A DNA stretch of 64,000 nt from Streptomyces sp. HUAS 15-9 (GTDB lineage: Bacteria > Actinomycetota > Actinomycetes > Streptomycetales > Streptomycetaceae). Below the pieces are notes generated by a model. It was not told the DNA's origin and made no database searches. It saw only the letters and a list, made by a program, of their open reading frames with translations. Each line of letters opens with the position of its first letter. The first letter of the stretch is position 1. The DNA lies in assembly GCF_025642155.1 (NCBI RefSeq), contig NZ_CP106798.1:9052001-9116000 (forward strand). Reading direction: 5' to 3'. This document shows, piece after piece, positions 43,459 to 52,241 of the stretch. The translations under genes were made by a program, and so were the position numbers.

Positions 43459-46400
43459 TCACCAGGTATCAATACCGGGGTGGCGCCTACTGTTGGCCCA
43501 TGGGTCGCGTGGCGGTGCGGGCCTGGCGAGAAGGGCGGCGGCGATGACTGCTCGGGTCTCGGCCGGGTCGATCACGTCGTCGATCTCCAGGTGGCGTGCG
43601 GTGTTGACGGCGCTGCCCTGCTCGTAGCCGAGGGCGACGAGCCCTTCAAACTGGCGTTGCCGTTCTGTCGGGTCGCTGATGGCCGCGAGGAAGTCTCGTG
43701 CGCCGAGCCGTACGGCGCCCTCGATGCCCATGCCGCCGAACTCACCGGTCGGCCAGCTGACGGTTATGGCGGTGTTGTGGAAGCTGCCGGCCGCCATGGC
43801 CATGGCGCCCAGCCCGTACGCCTTGCGGAGGACGACCGTGACGATGGGCACCGTCATGTTGCCGCCGAGGACGAAAAGACGCGAGAAGTGCCGTACGGCT
43901 GCCTGTTTCTCGGACTCGGGTCCGACCATGAATCCCGGGGTGTCGCACAAGGAGACGACGGGCAGTGAGTAGGCGTCGCAGAGCTGGAGGAAACGGGCGA
44001 TCTTGTCCGCGGCCGGGGTGTCGATGGCGCCGCCGCCCGCCGACGGCTGGTTGGCGATGACGCCGACCGGCTTGCCGTCGAGACGAGCGAGTGCGGTGAC
44101 GGCTGCCGTGCCGAATCCCGCGCGCAGTTCCAGGACCGAGCGGCTGTCGAACAATCCGGAGAGGACCTTCCGCACGTCGTAGACGTGCTTGCGGTTCTTG
44201 GGAACGACGTGGCGCAGTGCTCGTTGATCGGGTATCTCGAACGTCGGCAGGTCTCCCTGGAAGTAACTCAGGTACCGGCGGGCTACCGTCGCTGCCTCGG
44301 CTTCATCCGTGACGGCCAGGTCCACCACGCCGTTGCGGCTCTGTACCGTGATCGGGCCGACTTCTTCGGGTGTGAAGGTGCCGAGGCCGCCGCCCTCGAT
44401 CATCGCAGGGCCGCCCACGCCGATGGTGGAGTCTTCCGTGGCGATGACGACGTCGCAGGTGCCCAGCAGGGCGGCGTTGCCGGCGAAACACCTCCCGGCC
44501 GCGATGCCGACGGTGGGCACCGTACCGCTCAGCCGGCCCATGGCGACGAACGTCGTCAAGTGAAGCCCCGCCACGACCGGCACGTCGCTGTCATTGGGCC
44601 TTCCGCCTCCACCCTCCGTGAAGAAGATCACCGGATGCCGTTGCTGATGAGCGATCTCCAGCAGGCGATCGGTCTTGCGGTGGTTGTAGTAGCCCTGAGT
44701 GCCGGCCATCACGGTGTAGTCGTACGCCAGCACGGCGCAGGTCGAGCGGTCCTCGGCGAAGACATCGCCGTTGACGCGTCCAAGGCCGGTGACGATGCCG
44801 TCCGCCGGGGACTTGGCCTCCAGGTCGGCCAGTTCACGTCGGTTGCGCTGAGCGGCGACCGCGAAACCGCCGTACTCGACGACCAGGCCGTCGTCGGTGA
44901 CGGCGGCGATGTTCTCCCGGGCGGTGCGTTGCCCACGCCGGCGCCGTTTGGCGACGGCGTCCGGTCGGGCCTGGTCGAGTCGGCCGTGCCGTAGCTCCAG
45001 CAGGGCTTCCAGATCGGGCCGGAGGTGGTTGAGATCGACGGATGTGCCGTCGTCGTCCGCCTCCTCGGCTGCGTCCACGGTCAGTTCAAGGCTGACAAGG
45101 ACTTCGCCCTCGGTCACCGTTTCGCCGGGCGAGACCGCGACGGCGGTGACTACGCCCGCTGCGGGCGCCTGGACCGGATACTGCATTTTCATGGCCTCGA
45201 CGGTGAACAGCGCGTCGCCGCACGCCACCGCCTGTCCCGCGGTCACCTCGACCGCGATGACCACACCGCCCAGGGGCGCGCGGACGGCGTGATCGCCGGG
45301 CAGGTCGCTTTCGTCCCCGCCCGAGGCGGTATCGGCCGCTGGTGGAGGGGACAACGGTGCAAGCTCAGCGGCTTGTTGCAGCAACGCCACGGCGTTCCGC
45401 TCGACCCAGGCGGTGTCGCAGATGCCGTCGGCGAAGTCCGGGTGCGCGAGGACGGCCCGCTGGAGCGCCAGGTTGGTCCGGACACCTTCGATGCGGCTCT
45501 CAGCAAGAGCATGGGAGGCGAGCCGCACGGCTGCCCCGGCATCGGGGGCATGGGTCACCACCTTTGCCAGCAGGGAGTCGTAGCGAGGGTTGAGGGTGAG
45601 ACCGCGGTAGCCCGCCGCCTCGACACGCACACCGGCGCCCGTCGCCGTTTCAAACTCGGTGAGTGTGCCCGTGGAGGGGACGACCTCGCCGCCGGGGCGC
45701 ATCTCCTCCGCATTGATCCGGACCTGGACGGCGTGGCCCCGCGGGGCCGGCACGTCGGGCTGCTCCAGCCGCAGGTCCGACAAGGACGCACCCCCGGCAA
45801 GCTGCAGTTGGAGGACGACCAGGTCGACACCGAGCACCGCCTCGGTGACGGTGTGCTCGACCTGCAGCCGGGGATTGGTCTCGATGAAGTAGAAGCTGCC
45901 GTCCGGCTGCGCGAGGAACTCGACGGTGGCCACGCCGACGACGCCGGCCGCTGCACCGAGGCGCACGGCCGCCTCCAACATCCGCGAGCGCGCCTCGCCG
46001 GCCAGGACCCTGCTCGGGGCCGTTTCGATCAGCTTCTGGTGGCGCCGCTGGATGCTGCAGTCCCGGTCCCACAGATGAGCGACCCGCCCATGGTGGTCGC
46101 CGACGAGTTGCACCTCGACGTGATGGGCGAGGCAGAGAAAACGCTCGATGTACAAGTCACCGTTTCTGAAAGCCCGTCGGGCCTCGCCGGCGCACTCCGT
46201 GAACGCCCGCTCAACCTCGGCGCGGCTGCGCGCCACGCGCACACCGCGGCCACCGCCGCCGGACACGGCCTTGATGACGACGGCTGCGTCGGAGCCCAGC
46301 TCGTCCGCCTCGCGGTCCCAGAAGGACAGCATCTCGGAGATCTCGGTCGGGTGATGGGTGCCCGGCAGCACCGGTACGCCGGTGTCTGCGGCCAAACCGC

Positions 46401-46770
46401 GCGCGCGGGCCTTGTCCCCGAGGAGGTCCAGGGTCTCGGCAGCGGGGCCGACCATCAGGAGACCGGCGTCCTGGCAAGCCCGGGCGAGCTCCGGGCTCTC
46501 GGACAGGAACCCGTATCCCGGGTGGAGCGCGTCCGCCCCTGAAACGACGGCAGCCTCCACCACCGCGTCAATGTCCAGGTAGGCGGCGGGACCGGTGCCC
46601 GCCAGCACCTGGAGCTCGTCACAACGCCGAACGTGCAGGGATGCCTCGTCGTCGGCGGAGCGTACGCCCACTGTCGCGATCCCCAGGGCCCGGCCTGCTC
46701 TGAAGACACGGCAGGCGACCTCTCCGCGGTTGGCGACCAGGAGCTTTCGAACGGGGGAGACGAAGGTCAT
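43459..46770 (-). CDS. single-chain acyl-CoA carboxylase (BC-BCCP-CT fusion)
   Basis: 1103 residues holding a complete biotin-dependent carboxylase. Biotin carboxylase covers about 1-460 (KLLVANRGEVACRVFRAGRA; ATP loop VSGGGGRGVRVARS; HVEVQLVGDHHGRV; ETNPRLQVEHTVTE). The biotinyl domain has VEAMKMQYPVQAPAAGVVTA with the biotin Lys. The carboxyltransferase covers about 600-1095 (RTARENIAAV, VLAYDYTVMAGTQGYYNHRK, FFTEGGGGRPND, GMGIEGAVRLGARDFLAAIS). This order in one polypeptide matches long-chain acyl-CoA carboxylases; most Streptomyces enzymes use separate subunits. ATG 46770 overlaps an upstream small ORF. Acts in the cytoplasm; the acyl substrate cannot be told from sequence alone. Confidence 0.93.
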   Translation of the reverse strand: MTFVSPVRKLLVANRGEVACRVFRAGRALGIATVGVRSADDEASLHVRRCDELQVLAGTGPAAYLDIDAVVEAAVVSGADALHPGYGFLSESPELARACQDAGLLMVGPAAETLDLLGDKARARGLAADTGVPVLPGTHHPTEISEMLSFWDREADELGSDAAVVIKAVSGGGGRGVRVARSRAEVERAFTECAGEARRAFRNGDLYIERFLCLAHHVEVQLVGDHHGRVAHLWDRDCSIQRRHQKLIETAPSRVLAGEARSRMLEAAVRLGAAAGVVGVATVEFLAQPDGSFYFIETNPRLQVEHTVTEAVLGVDLVVLQLQLAGGASLSDLRLEQPDVPAPRGHAVQVRINAEEMRPGGEVVPSTGTLTEFETATGAGVRVEAAGYRGLTLNPRYDSLLAKVVTHAPDAGAAVRLASHALAESRIEGVRTNLALQRAVLAHPDFADGICDTAWVERNAVALLQQAAELAPLSPPPAADTASGGDESDLPGDHAVRAPLGGVVIAVEVTAGQAVACGDALFTVEAMKMQYPVQAPAAGVVTAVAVSPGETVTEGEVLVSLELTVDAAEEADDDGTSVDLNHLRPDLEALLELRHGRLDQARPDAVAKRRRRGQRTARENIAAVTDDGLVVEYGGFAVAAQRNRRELADLEAKSPADGIVTGLGRVNGDVFAEDRSTCAVLAYDYTVMAGTQGYYNHRKTDRLLEIAHQQRHPVIFFTEGGGGRPNDSDVPVVAGLHLTTFVAMGRLSGTVPTVGIAAGRCFAGNAALLGTCDVVIATEDSTIGVGGPAMIEGGGLGTFTPEEVGPITVQSRNGVVDLAVTDEAEAATVARRYLSYFQGDLPTFEIPDQRALRHVVPKNRKHVYDVRKVLSGLFDSRSVLELRAGFGTAAVTALARLDGKPVGVIANQPSAGGGAIDTPAADKIARFLQLCDAYSLPVVSLCDTPGFMVGPESEKQAAVRHFSRLFVLGGNMTVPIVTVVLRKAYGLGAMAMAAGSFHNTAITVSWPTGEFGGMGIEGAVRLGARDFLAAISDPTERQRQFEGLVALGYEQGSAVNTARHLEIDDVIDPAETRAVIAAALLARPAPPRDPWANSRRHPGIDTW

Positions 46771-46877
46771 GCCCTCCCACTCCCGTCGGCGACCCGTACG
46801 GCCAGGTCGAACTTGCGGACCCTGTCCCCGGCGGGCGGCGGAAACTCGTCCCGGTCGGCGATCCTCATCGCGGTCAT
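46767..46877 (-). CDS. small coupled ORF before the carboxylase
   Basis: 36 codons, MTAMRIADRDEFPPPAGDRV then RKFDLAVRVADGSGRA. Its ATG overlaps the stop of the upstream oxidoreductase and its TGA overlaps the carboxylase ATG, so it links both translationally. No family recognised; it could be a coupling leader or a relic of a small subunit. Too short for automatic gene calling. Confidence 0.45.
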   Translation of the reverse strand: MTAMRIADRDEFPPPAGDRVRKFDLAVRVADGSGRA

Positions 46878-47577
46878 GCAAGCTCCAGGTTGCCGACGTT
46901 CTCTCCACGGAAGAGCATCTGCAACGCCTCAGGGAAGTCGTCCGTGCTTCCGCTGACCACGTGCTCTTTGACCTTGATGCGGCTGGCGCCGATCCGGGCC
47001 GGGATGTCCTGCGCCGTCTGCGGGTAGCGCCTGGCGTAGTCGAATACGACAATTCCCTCCATGCGGGCGCGGCGCACCAGCAGCGAGAGATAGTTGGAGG
47101 GGCCCTTGACCGGCGTGGCGTTGTTGTACACGGTCTCGCCGTCCTGCAGGGCCCCGACGTCGAGCAGGCCGAAGTAGGCGGTCATGCCAGGCATGCCCAG
47201 CGCGCCGAGGCATGTCGAGGGCGGGGCGAGTGAGGTGTCGATCTTCATGGTGCCTCTCCCGTCGGAGACCACGTACTCCTGGACGCCGAAGGTGCCGACC
47301 ACGTGATCGCCCGGCTGGAAACGGGATGGTTGGAATCGGTGACCTCGATGACCGATCCGGCGCGCATCACCTCGCCGATGGCCACGGGCGGCAGGTAGGA
47401 GGGGCAATCGTCCAGCCAACCGCGCATCACCGGATCAAGGGAGATGACGCGGGTGCGGCCCGCGAAACGGCTGGGGCCGGGTTCCTCGACGGGTCCGGAG
47501 CAGTGCTCCCAGTCTTCGGGCTTCACTACGCCCACCGGGTGGGCTGCCATACGGATCTGGCGGTTGGTCACGGACAT
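46874..47577 (-). pseudogene. MDR-type NADP-dependent oxidoreductase, frameshift and core deletion
   Basis: The N-terminal part MSVTNRQIRMAAHPVGVVKP, TRVISLDPVMRGWLDDCPSY, PPVAIGEVMRAGSVIEVTDS is typical of the leukotriene-B4 12-hydroxydehydrogenase/CurA-like family. A missing base near 47325 shifts the frame to RFQPGDHVVGTFGVQEYVVS, GALGMPGMTAYFGLLDVGAL, then ALQDGETVY. The NADPH-binding core (AAGAVGS...) is missing and the text jumps to GPSNYLSLLVRRARMEGIVV and FPEALQMLFRGENVGNLELA. About 235 of about 340 residues remain. It ends with an ATGA overlap to the next ORF. Confidence 0.82.
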
Positions 47578-47610
47578 CGCGACTCCTGTCGTTTACCGCT
47601 CACCGCAGCA

Positions 47611-47626
47611 TACCGACCAGTAGGTA
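47611..47626. promoter_or_regulatory. TetR-type operator palindrome
   Basis: TACCGACCAGTAGGTA is an imperfect inverted repeat (TACC...GGTA arms, AC/GT inside) 34 bp upstream of the oxidoreductase start. Such sites (ACCGACC-GTCGGT-like) are bound by TetR regulators of MDR-oxidoreductase operons in actinobacteria. No intact TetR gene is next to it. Confidence 0.6.
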
Positions 47627-48241
47627 CGATGGGGAAGTGTCGATGACCACGTCAATGCGTTGTCCTACCCAAAGAAGGCTGACCACCGCCAGCACCGCGT
47701 CGGTGACACTTCGGTCCTGCCGGACGCTCCGAAGCGAGGACCTGCGGCGATCGCCGTCCTGATCGGCGAGTTCATTGCGGCGTACACCTTTGCCCGGGGC
47801 GGGGCACTGCGACCTGACGCTCCCAAGGCTGCCGGTGATCGCGCCGGTCGACGCCGGTGGCGTCATCGAGTGCCAACCCTGCGCCCGTGGGGTCGGCTGG
47901 ACCGGTCCACGCGGGCGTCGAGCGCATGGCCGCGCCCGATGAACTGCCCGCCCCTCACGTGTTCTGTGAACGTTCCTGACACTCCCGAGCCGACGGACCA
48001 GCAGTCAGATCGGGGGCCGCGGTGGGGCGGAGTGGCCCAGACTGCTCGGGGCCGCCTTGTGTGGTCCCGCACTGTCCGAATCTTCTCGGCCGGTACCGCA
48101 AGGTGAAGCACGTCACCGTCCGCTCGCGTTGGCCCGCACCCGTCTGACGGGTTAGGTTCCAGCGATCACGGGGGAGGACGTCGTAACTTCCCTGAGCGCA
48201 GATTTCCCTTTCGCACCTTCCTCTGACGAGAGATACAGGAC
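47627..48241. other. no supported gene; promoter region of pntA
   Basis: A plus frame from about 47643 (MTTSMRCPTQRRLTTASTAS) sits where a divergent tetR would be expected but loses any pattern after 20 residues; it may be a decayed regulator. The rest is non-coding. The pntA promoter should lie in the last 150 bp. Confidence 0.35.
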
Positions 48242-49798
48242 ATGTCTGCTCAAGAACCCTCACACCATCCTCCCCGGTGCATCGGCGTGGTGGCCGAGTC
48301 CGTCTCCGGGGAGACGCGGGTCGCGGCGACCCCGGCGACGGTACGGCTGCTGCTGGGCCTCGGCTACGAGGTCGTCGTAGAGTCCGGGGCCGGTGAGGCC
48401 TCCGGCTTCGGTGACCAGGTGTACGCCGATGCCGGCGCGGGGATCGGCGAGGCCTGGGACGCGGATGTCGTCCTGAAGGTGAACGCCCCCTCCAACGCGG
48501 AAATCTGCCGGTTGCGAAGGGGCGCGACCGTGGTCGCCCTGCTGACCCCGGCGCAAAAGCCCGAGCTGCTCCGGGCGCTCGCCGACGCCGGGGTGAACGC
48601 CCTGGCTCTGGACGCGGTGCCGCGTATCTCGCGGGCGCAGTCGATGGACGTGCTGTCCTCGATGGCGAACATCGCCGGCTACCGCGCGGTCATCGAGGCC
48701 GCGCACGCCTTCGGACGGTTCTTCACCGGCCAGGTCACCGCGGCGGGCAAGGTGCCTCCGGCGAAGGTGCTGGTGGCCGGCGCGGGTGTGGCCGGTCTCG
48801 CGGCGATCGGCGCCGCTTCCAGTCTCGGCGCGATCGTGCGCGCCACCGACCCGCGGCCGGAGGTCGCGGACCAGGTGAAGTCGCTGGGCGGCGAGTACCT
48901 GCCGGTGGAAGCCGCTCAGGAGGCGAGTACCGACGGCTATGCCAAGGCGACCTCCGCCGACTACGACCGCGCCGCGGCCGAGCTCTACCGCGCGCAGGCC
49001 GAGGACGTGGACATCGTGATCACCACCGCGCTGATCCCGGGCCGGCCGGCGCCGCGCCTGCTGACGGCAGAGGACGTGGCCGTCATGAAGCCGGGCAGCG
49101 TCGTCGTCGACATGGCCGCCGCGATGGGCGGCAACGTCGAGGGGACCGTGCCGGGGCGGACGGTGGTGACCGACAACGGCGTCACCGTCATCGGCTACAC
49201 CGACCTGTCCTCCCGGCTCCCGGCCCAGGCCTCGCAGCTGTTCGGCACCAACCTGGTGAACCTGCTGAAGCTGCTCACTCCCGGCAAGGACGGGCAGCTG
49301 ACGGTCGACTTCGACGACGTTGTGCAGCGGGCGGTGACCGTGGTGCGCGACGGCGACGTCACCTGGCCGCCGCCGCCCGTCGCGGTCTCGGCCGCGCCCG
49401 CCGTTCAGCCCGCTCCCGCCACCGAAGCGCCCGAACCGAAGCAGTCGAAGCTGACGCCTGCGTGGCGCTTCGGCCTGATCGGGCTCGGGATGCTAGCGAT
49501 GTTCTTGCTGGTGGCCTTCGCTCCCGCGCAACTCGCGGGCAACTTCACCGTGTTCGCGCTGGCGGTGGTGATCGGCTACTACGTCATCGGTAAGGTGCAT
49601 CATGCGCTGCACACCCCGCTGATGTCGGTGACCAACGCAATCTCCGGGATCGTCGTGATCGGCGCCTTGCTGCAGATCGGGCACGAGAGCTGGATCGTCA
49701 CCACGCTGTCCTTCGTGGCGATCCTGCTGACGAGCGTCAACATCTTCGGAGGTTTCGCCGTCACCCGCCGCATGCTGTCCATGTTCTCGAAAGGCTGA
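48242..49798 (+). CDS. pntA: NAD(P) transhydrogenase subunit alpha
   Basis: 518 residues, full-length E. coli-like PntA. Domain I (NAD-binding, about 1-385): [40 protein letters not shown], and the nucleotide motif [20 protein letters not shown], then [21 protein letters not shown] Pro/Ala linker follows, then four C-terminal membrane helices ([80 protein letters not shown]). It couples hydride transfer from NADH to NADP+ to proton entry, supplying NADPH. ATG 48242. Partner pntB starts 6 bp after the stop. Confidence 0.97.
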   Translation: MSAQEPSHHPPRCIGVVAESVSGETRVAATPATVRLLLGLGYEVVVESGAGEASGFGDQVYADAGAGIGEAWDADVVLKVNAPSNAEICRLRRGATVVALLTPAQKPELLRALADAGVNALALDAVPRISRAQSMDVLSSMANIAGYRAVIEAAHAFGRFFTGQVTAAGKVPPAKVLVAGAGVAGLAAIGAASSLGAIVRATDPRPEVADQVKSLGGEYLPVEAAQEASTDGYAKATSADYDRAAAELYRAQAEDVDIVITTALIPGRPAPRLLTAEDVAVMKPGSVVVDMAAAMGGNVEGTVPGRTVVTDNGVTVIGYTDLSSRLPAQASQLFGTNLVNLLKLLTPGKDGQLTVDFDDVVQRAVTVVRDGDVTWPPPPVAVSAAPAVQPAPATEAPEPKQSKLTPAWRFGLIGLGMLAMFLLVAFAPAQLAGNFTVFALAVVIGYYVIGKVHHALHTPLMSVTNAISGIVVIGALLQIGHESWIVTTLSFVAILLTSVNIFGGFAVTRRMLSMFSKG

Positions 49799-49804
49799 GC
49801 CGAG

Positions 49805-51271
49805 ATGACCTATCTGACGGCTTCACACGCTGCCGACCTGGTCGCCGCCCTGTTGTTCATCCTCAGCCTGGCCGGCCTGTCGCAGCACCGCACCTCCCGC
49901 GCCGGCGTCGTCTACGGCATCGCCGGCATGGCCCTCGCCCTGGTCGCCACCATCGTGATGGCGGCGCAGAGCATCACCGCCGGAGCGGTCGCGCTGATCG
50001 TGCTGGCGATGGCGCTCGGCGCGGCGATGGGCCTGTGGCGGGCCCGCCGCGTCGAGATGACGCAGATGCCCGAACTGATCGCTGTCCTGCACAGCTTCGT
50101 CGGCCTCGCTGCGGTACTGGTGGGCTGGAACAGCTACCTGGAGGTGGAGTCCCACCACGCGGCGCAGACCCGGATCGGCGCCGACCTGCTGGGCATCCAC
50201 CACGCCGAGGTGTTCATCGGGATCTTCATCGGCGCGGTCACGTTCACCGGCTCGATCGTCGCGTTCCTGAAGCTCTCGGCGCGCATCAAGTCCCGTCCCT
50301 TGATGCTGCCGGGCAAGAACGCGCTGAACCTCGGCGGGCTGGCGGGGTTCGTCGCGTTGACCATCTGGTTCACGATCAGCCCGAACCAGCCCCTGATGAT
50401 CGCGGTGACCGCGCTGGCGCTGGCGCTCGGCTGGCACCTGGTCGCCTCGATCGGCGGCGGCGACATGCCGGTCGTCGTCTCCATGCTGAACAGCTACTCG
50501 GGCTGGGCCGCGGCCGCGGCCGGCTTCCTGCTCGACAACAACCTGCTCATCGTCACCGGCGCGCTGGTGGGCTCCTCCGGCGCCTACCTGTCGTACATCA
50601 TGTGCAAGGCGATGAACCGGTCCTTCATCTCCGTCATCGCGGGCGGTTTCGGCATCGAGGCGCCGTCCGGCCGTGAGGAGGACCACGGCGAGCACCGCGA
50701 GGTGCGGGTCGTGGAGGTGGCCGAGATGCTGGCTCAGGCCCGCTCGGTGATCATTACGCCCGGTTACGGCATGGCCGTCGCCCAGGCCCAGCACCCGGTC
50801 GCGGAGCTGACGCGGCAACTGCGCGAGCGGGGTGTCGAGGTCCGCTTCGGCGTCCATCCCGTCGCCGGGCGCCTGCCCGGGCACATGAACGTGCTGCTGG
50901 CCGAGGCGAAGGTGCCCTACGACATCGTCCTGGAGATGGACGAGGTCAACGGCGACTTCACCGATACCTCGGTCGTGCTGGTCATCGGCGCGAACGACAC
51001 CGTGAACCCCGCCGCTACCGAGGACCCGGGCAGCCCGATCGCCGGCATGCCGGTGCTGCGAGTTTGGGAAGCCGAGCAGGTCATCGTCTTCAAGCGCTCC
51101 ATGGCCTCCGGCTACGCAGGCGTGCAGAACCCCCTCTTCTTCCGCGAGAACAGCAGCATGCTCTTCGGCGACGCCAAACAGAGCGTGGAGGAGATCCTGC
51201 ACGCACTCAGCACCGACAACCGACGCGAAGCGGCCCCGGCCGCACGGCAGGCGACGGCGGCGAGCCACTGA
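49805..51271 (+). CDS. pntB: NAD(P) transhydrogenase subunit beta
   Basis: 488 residues. The N-terminal membrane domain with about nine helices carries [40 protein letters not shown] and [20 protein letters not shown] (helices of the proton channel). Domain III binds NADP(H): [80 protein letters not shown]. All key motifs are intact, so with PntA a working transhydrogenase is expected. The pntA-pntB gap is 6 bp. Confidence 0.97.
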   Translation: MTYLTASHAADLVAALLFILSLAGLSQHRTSRAGVVYGIAGMALALVATIVMAAQSITAGAVALIVLAMALGAAMGLWRARRVEMTQMPELIAVLHSFVGLAAVLVGWNSYLEVESHHAAQTRIGADLLGIHHAEVFIGIFIGAVTFTGSIVAFLKLSARIKSRPLMLPGKNALNLGGLAGFVALTIWFTISPNQPLMIAVTALALALGWHLVASIGGGDMPVVVSMLNSYSGWAAAAAGFLLDNNLLIVTGALVGSSGAYLSYIMCKAMNRSFISVIAGGFGIEAPSGREEDHGEHREVRVVEVAEMLAQARSVIITPGYGMAVAQAQHPVAELTRQLRERGVEVRFGVHPVAGRLPGHMNVLLAEAKVPYDIVLEMDEVNGDFTDTSVVLVIGANDTVNPAATEDPGSPIAGMPVLRVWEAEQVIVFKRSMASGYAGVQNPLFFRENSSMLFGDAKQSVEEILHALSTDNRREAAPAARQATAASH

Positions 51272-51317
51272 CTGCGGGTTGCTTCTCGGTTGTTCGTTTC
51301 ATTTGATTTAGAGGGGT

Positions 51318-51930
51318 TTAGGGGCAATGTCGTTGCGTTACGGGCCTGCGGGTTGGGGGTCTTGTGATGAGGATGGCTTGCGTGCCGGTGCGGGTGGGTT
51401 CTGACCAGGCATAGTGTTCAGCCCGTTTGAGCCGGTAGTCGGACATCTTGCGTTTCACCAAGGCCCTGACCAGGATCTCAGGCGGAAAGCTGCCCGGCGT
51501 GACGGTCACGCTGCGCCGGGCGCAGCGCAGGGTTTCCGTGAAGGAGACCCGATGGGGGTCCAGGCCACGGGTCGCGGCCGTTCTAGTATGAGTTCGCGCA
51601 GGGCATGCTGGACCAGCAGATGCGCCCAGATCTGCTGACGGACACCATCGGGGTCTTGCGGCTCAGTACGACACGGGCGCCGCGCTGATGAGTCTTGATC
51701 TCGGCAAAGACGGACTCGACCTCCCAGCGTTCGTGGTAGATCGCGGCCAGGTGCCGGGCCGGATCGCGTCGGGCGTCCAGCAGGGTGGTGACAAGCCGGT
51801 AGCCGTCAGCTGTGTCCTTACTGACCTGGCTCTTGAGCTGGTGGGCCAGGACACGGACCACGACCGGCTCGTTTCGGGCGGGGCCGCTGCTCGCCCGGAT
51901 CTGTGACAGCCATGACCCGTCACGGAACTC
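51318..51930 (-). pseudogene. IS4-family transposase, frameshifted 3' part
   Basis: The frame DGSWLSQIRASSGPARNEPV, DGYRLVTTLLDARRDPARHL and AAIYHERWEVESVFAEIKTH carries the IS4 Y-(2)-R-(3)-E signature (YHERWEVE). A second frame (51318-51509, VTVTPGSFPPEILVRALVKR, KMSDYRLKRAEHYAWSEPTR) gives the C-terminal tail. At least one frame change lies near 51620-51650. The N-terminal catalytic Asp region is missing. Confidence 0.78.
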
Positions 51931-52241
51931 CTGATCACCTCCGGTACGAGTGCCTCCACCCGTGACCATTCCTCCTCGCCCCACGGTTCCAGGCCCACTG
52001 TGGAGCGCAACACGTACAACCGTTCCGGGCTCGGTAGGGACTCTGGCTCGGCGACGTGCCGGGTCAAGGTGGCCTGGACAGTTGGCACGCGTGCAGGTCG
52101 CACATGGGATCGACTGACGGTCCCTCGCTCATCAGAGGAGCCGGATTAACTAAGCAGCTGCTGCACGTCGTACCCGAGGGCGATGGCCGCCCGCCCCCGC
52201 ATCCGCACATCCCCCGCCCGTCTACAGTGCAGGGCGGTGCA
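51931..52241. other. unassigned DNA between IS4 relic and hydrolase
   Basis: A minus frame (YVLRSTVGLEPWGEEEWSRV) looks coding but is not recognised. It may be a separate gene relic. Nothing else seen. Confidence 0.3.

Noticed and set aside
45025..46542. 505-codon open frame on the plus strand
   Set aside because: Antisense to the biotin-carboxylase part of the carboxylase, which has clear motifs; no support for a second protein.
47643..47760. Divergent tetR gene
   Set aside because: Only about 20 residues look like a TetR start; no HTH motif follows.
49823..51268. 481-codon open frame on the minus strand
   Set aside because: It lies fully antisense to pntB, is rich in His/Arg/Gln without domains, and is typical of shadow frames in high-GC DNA.
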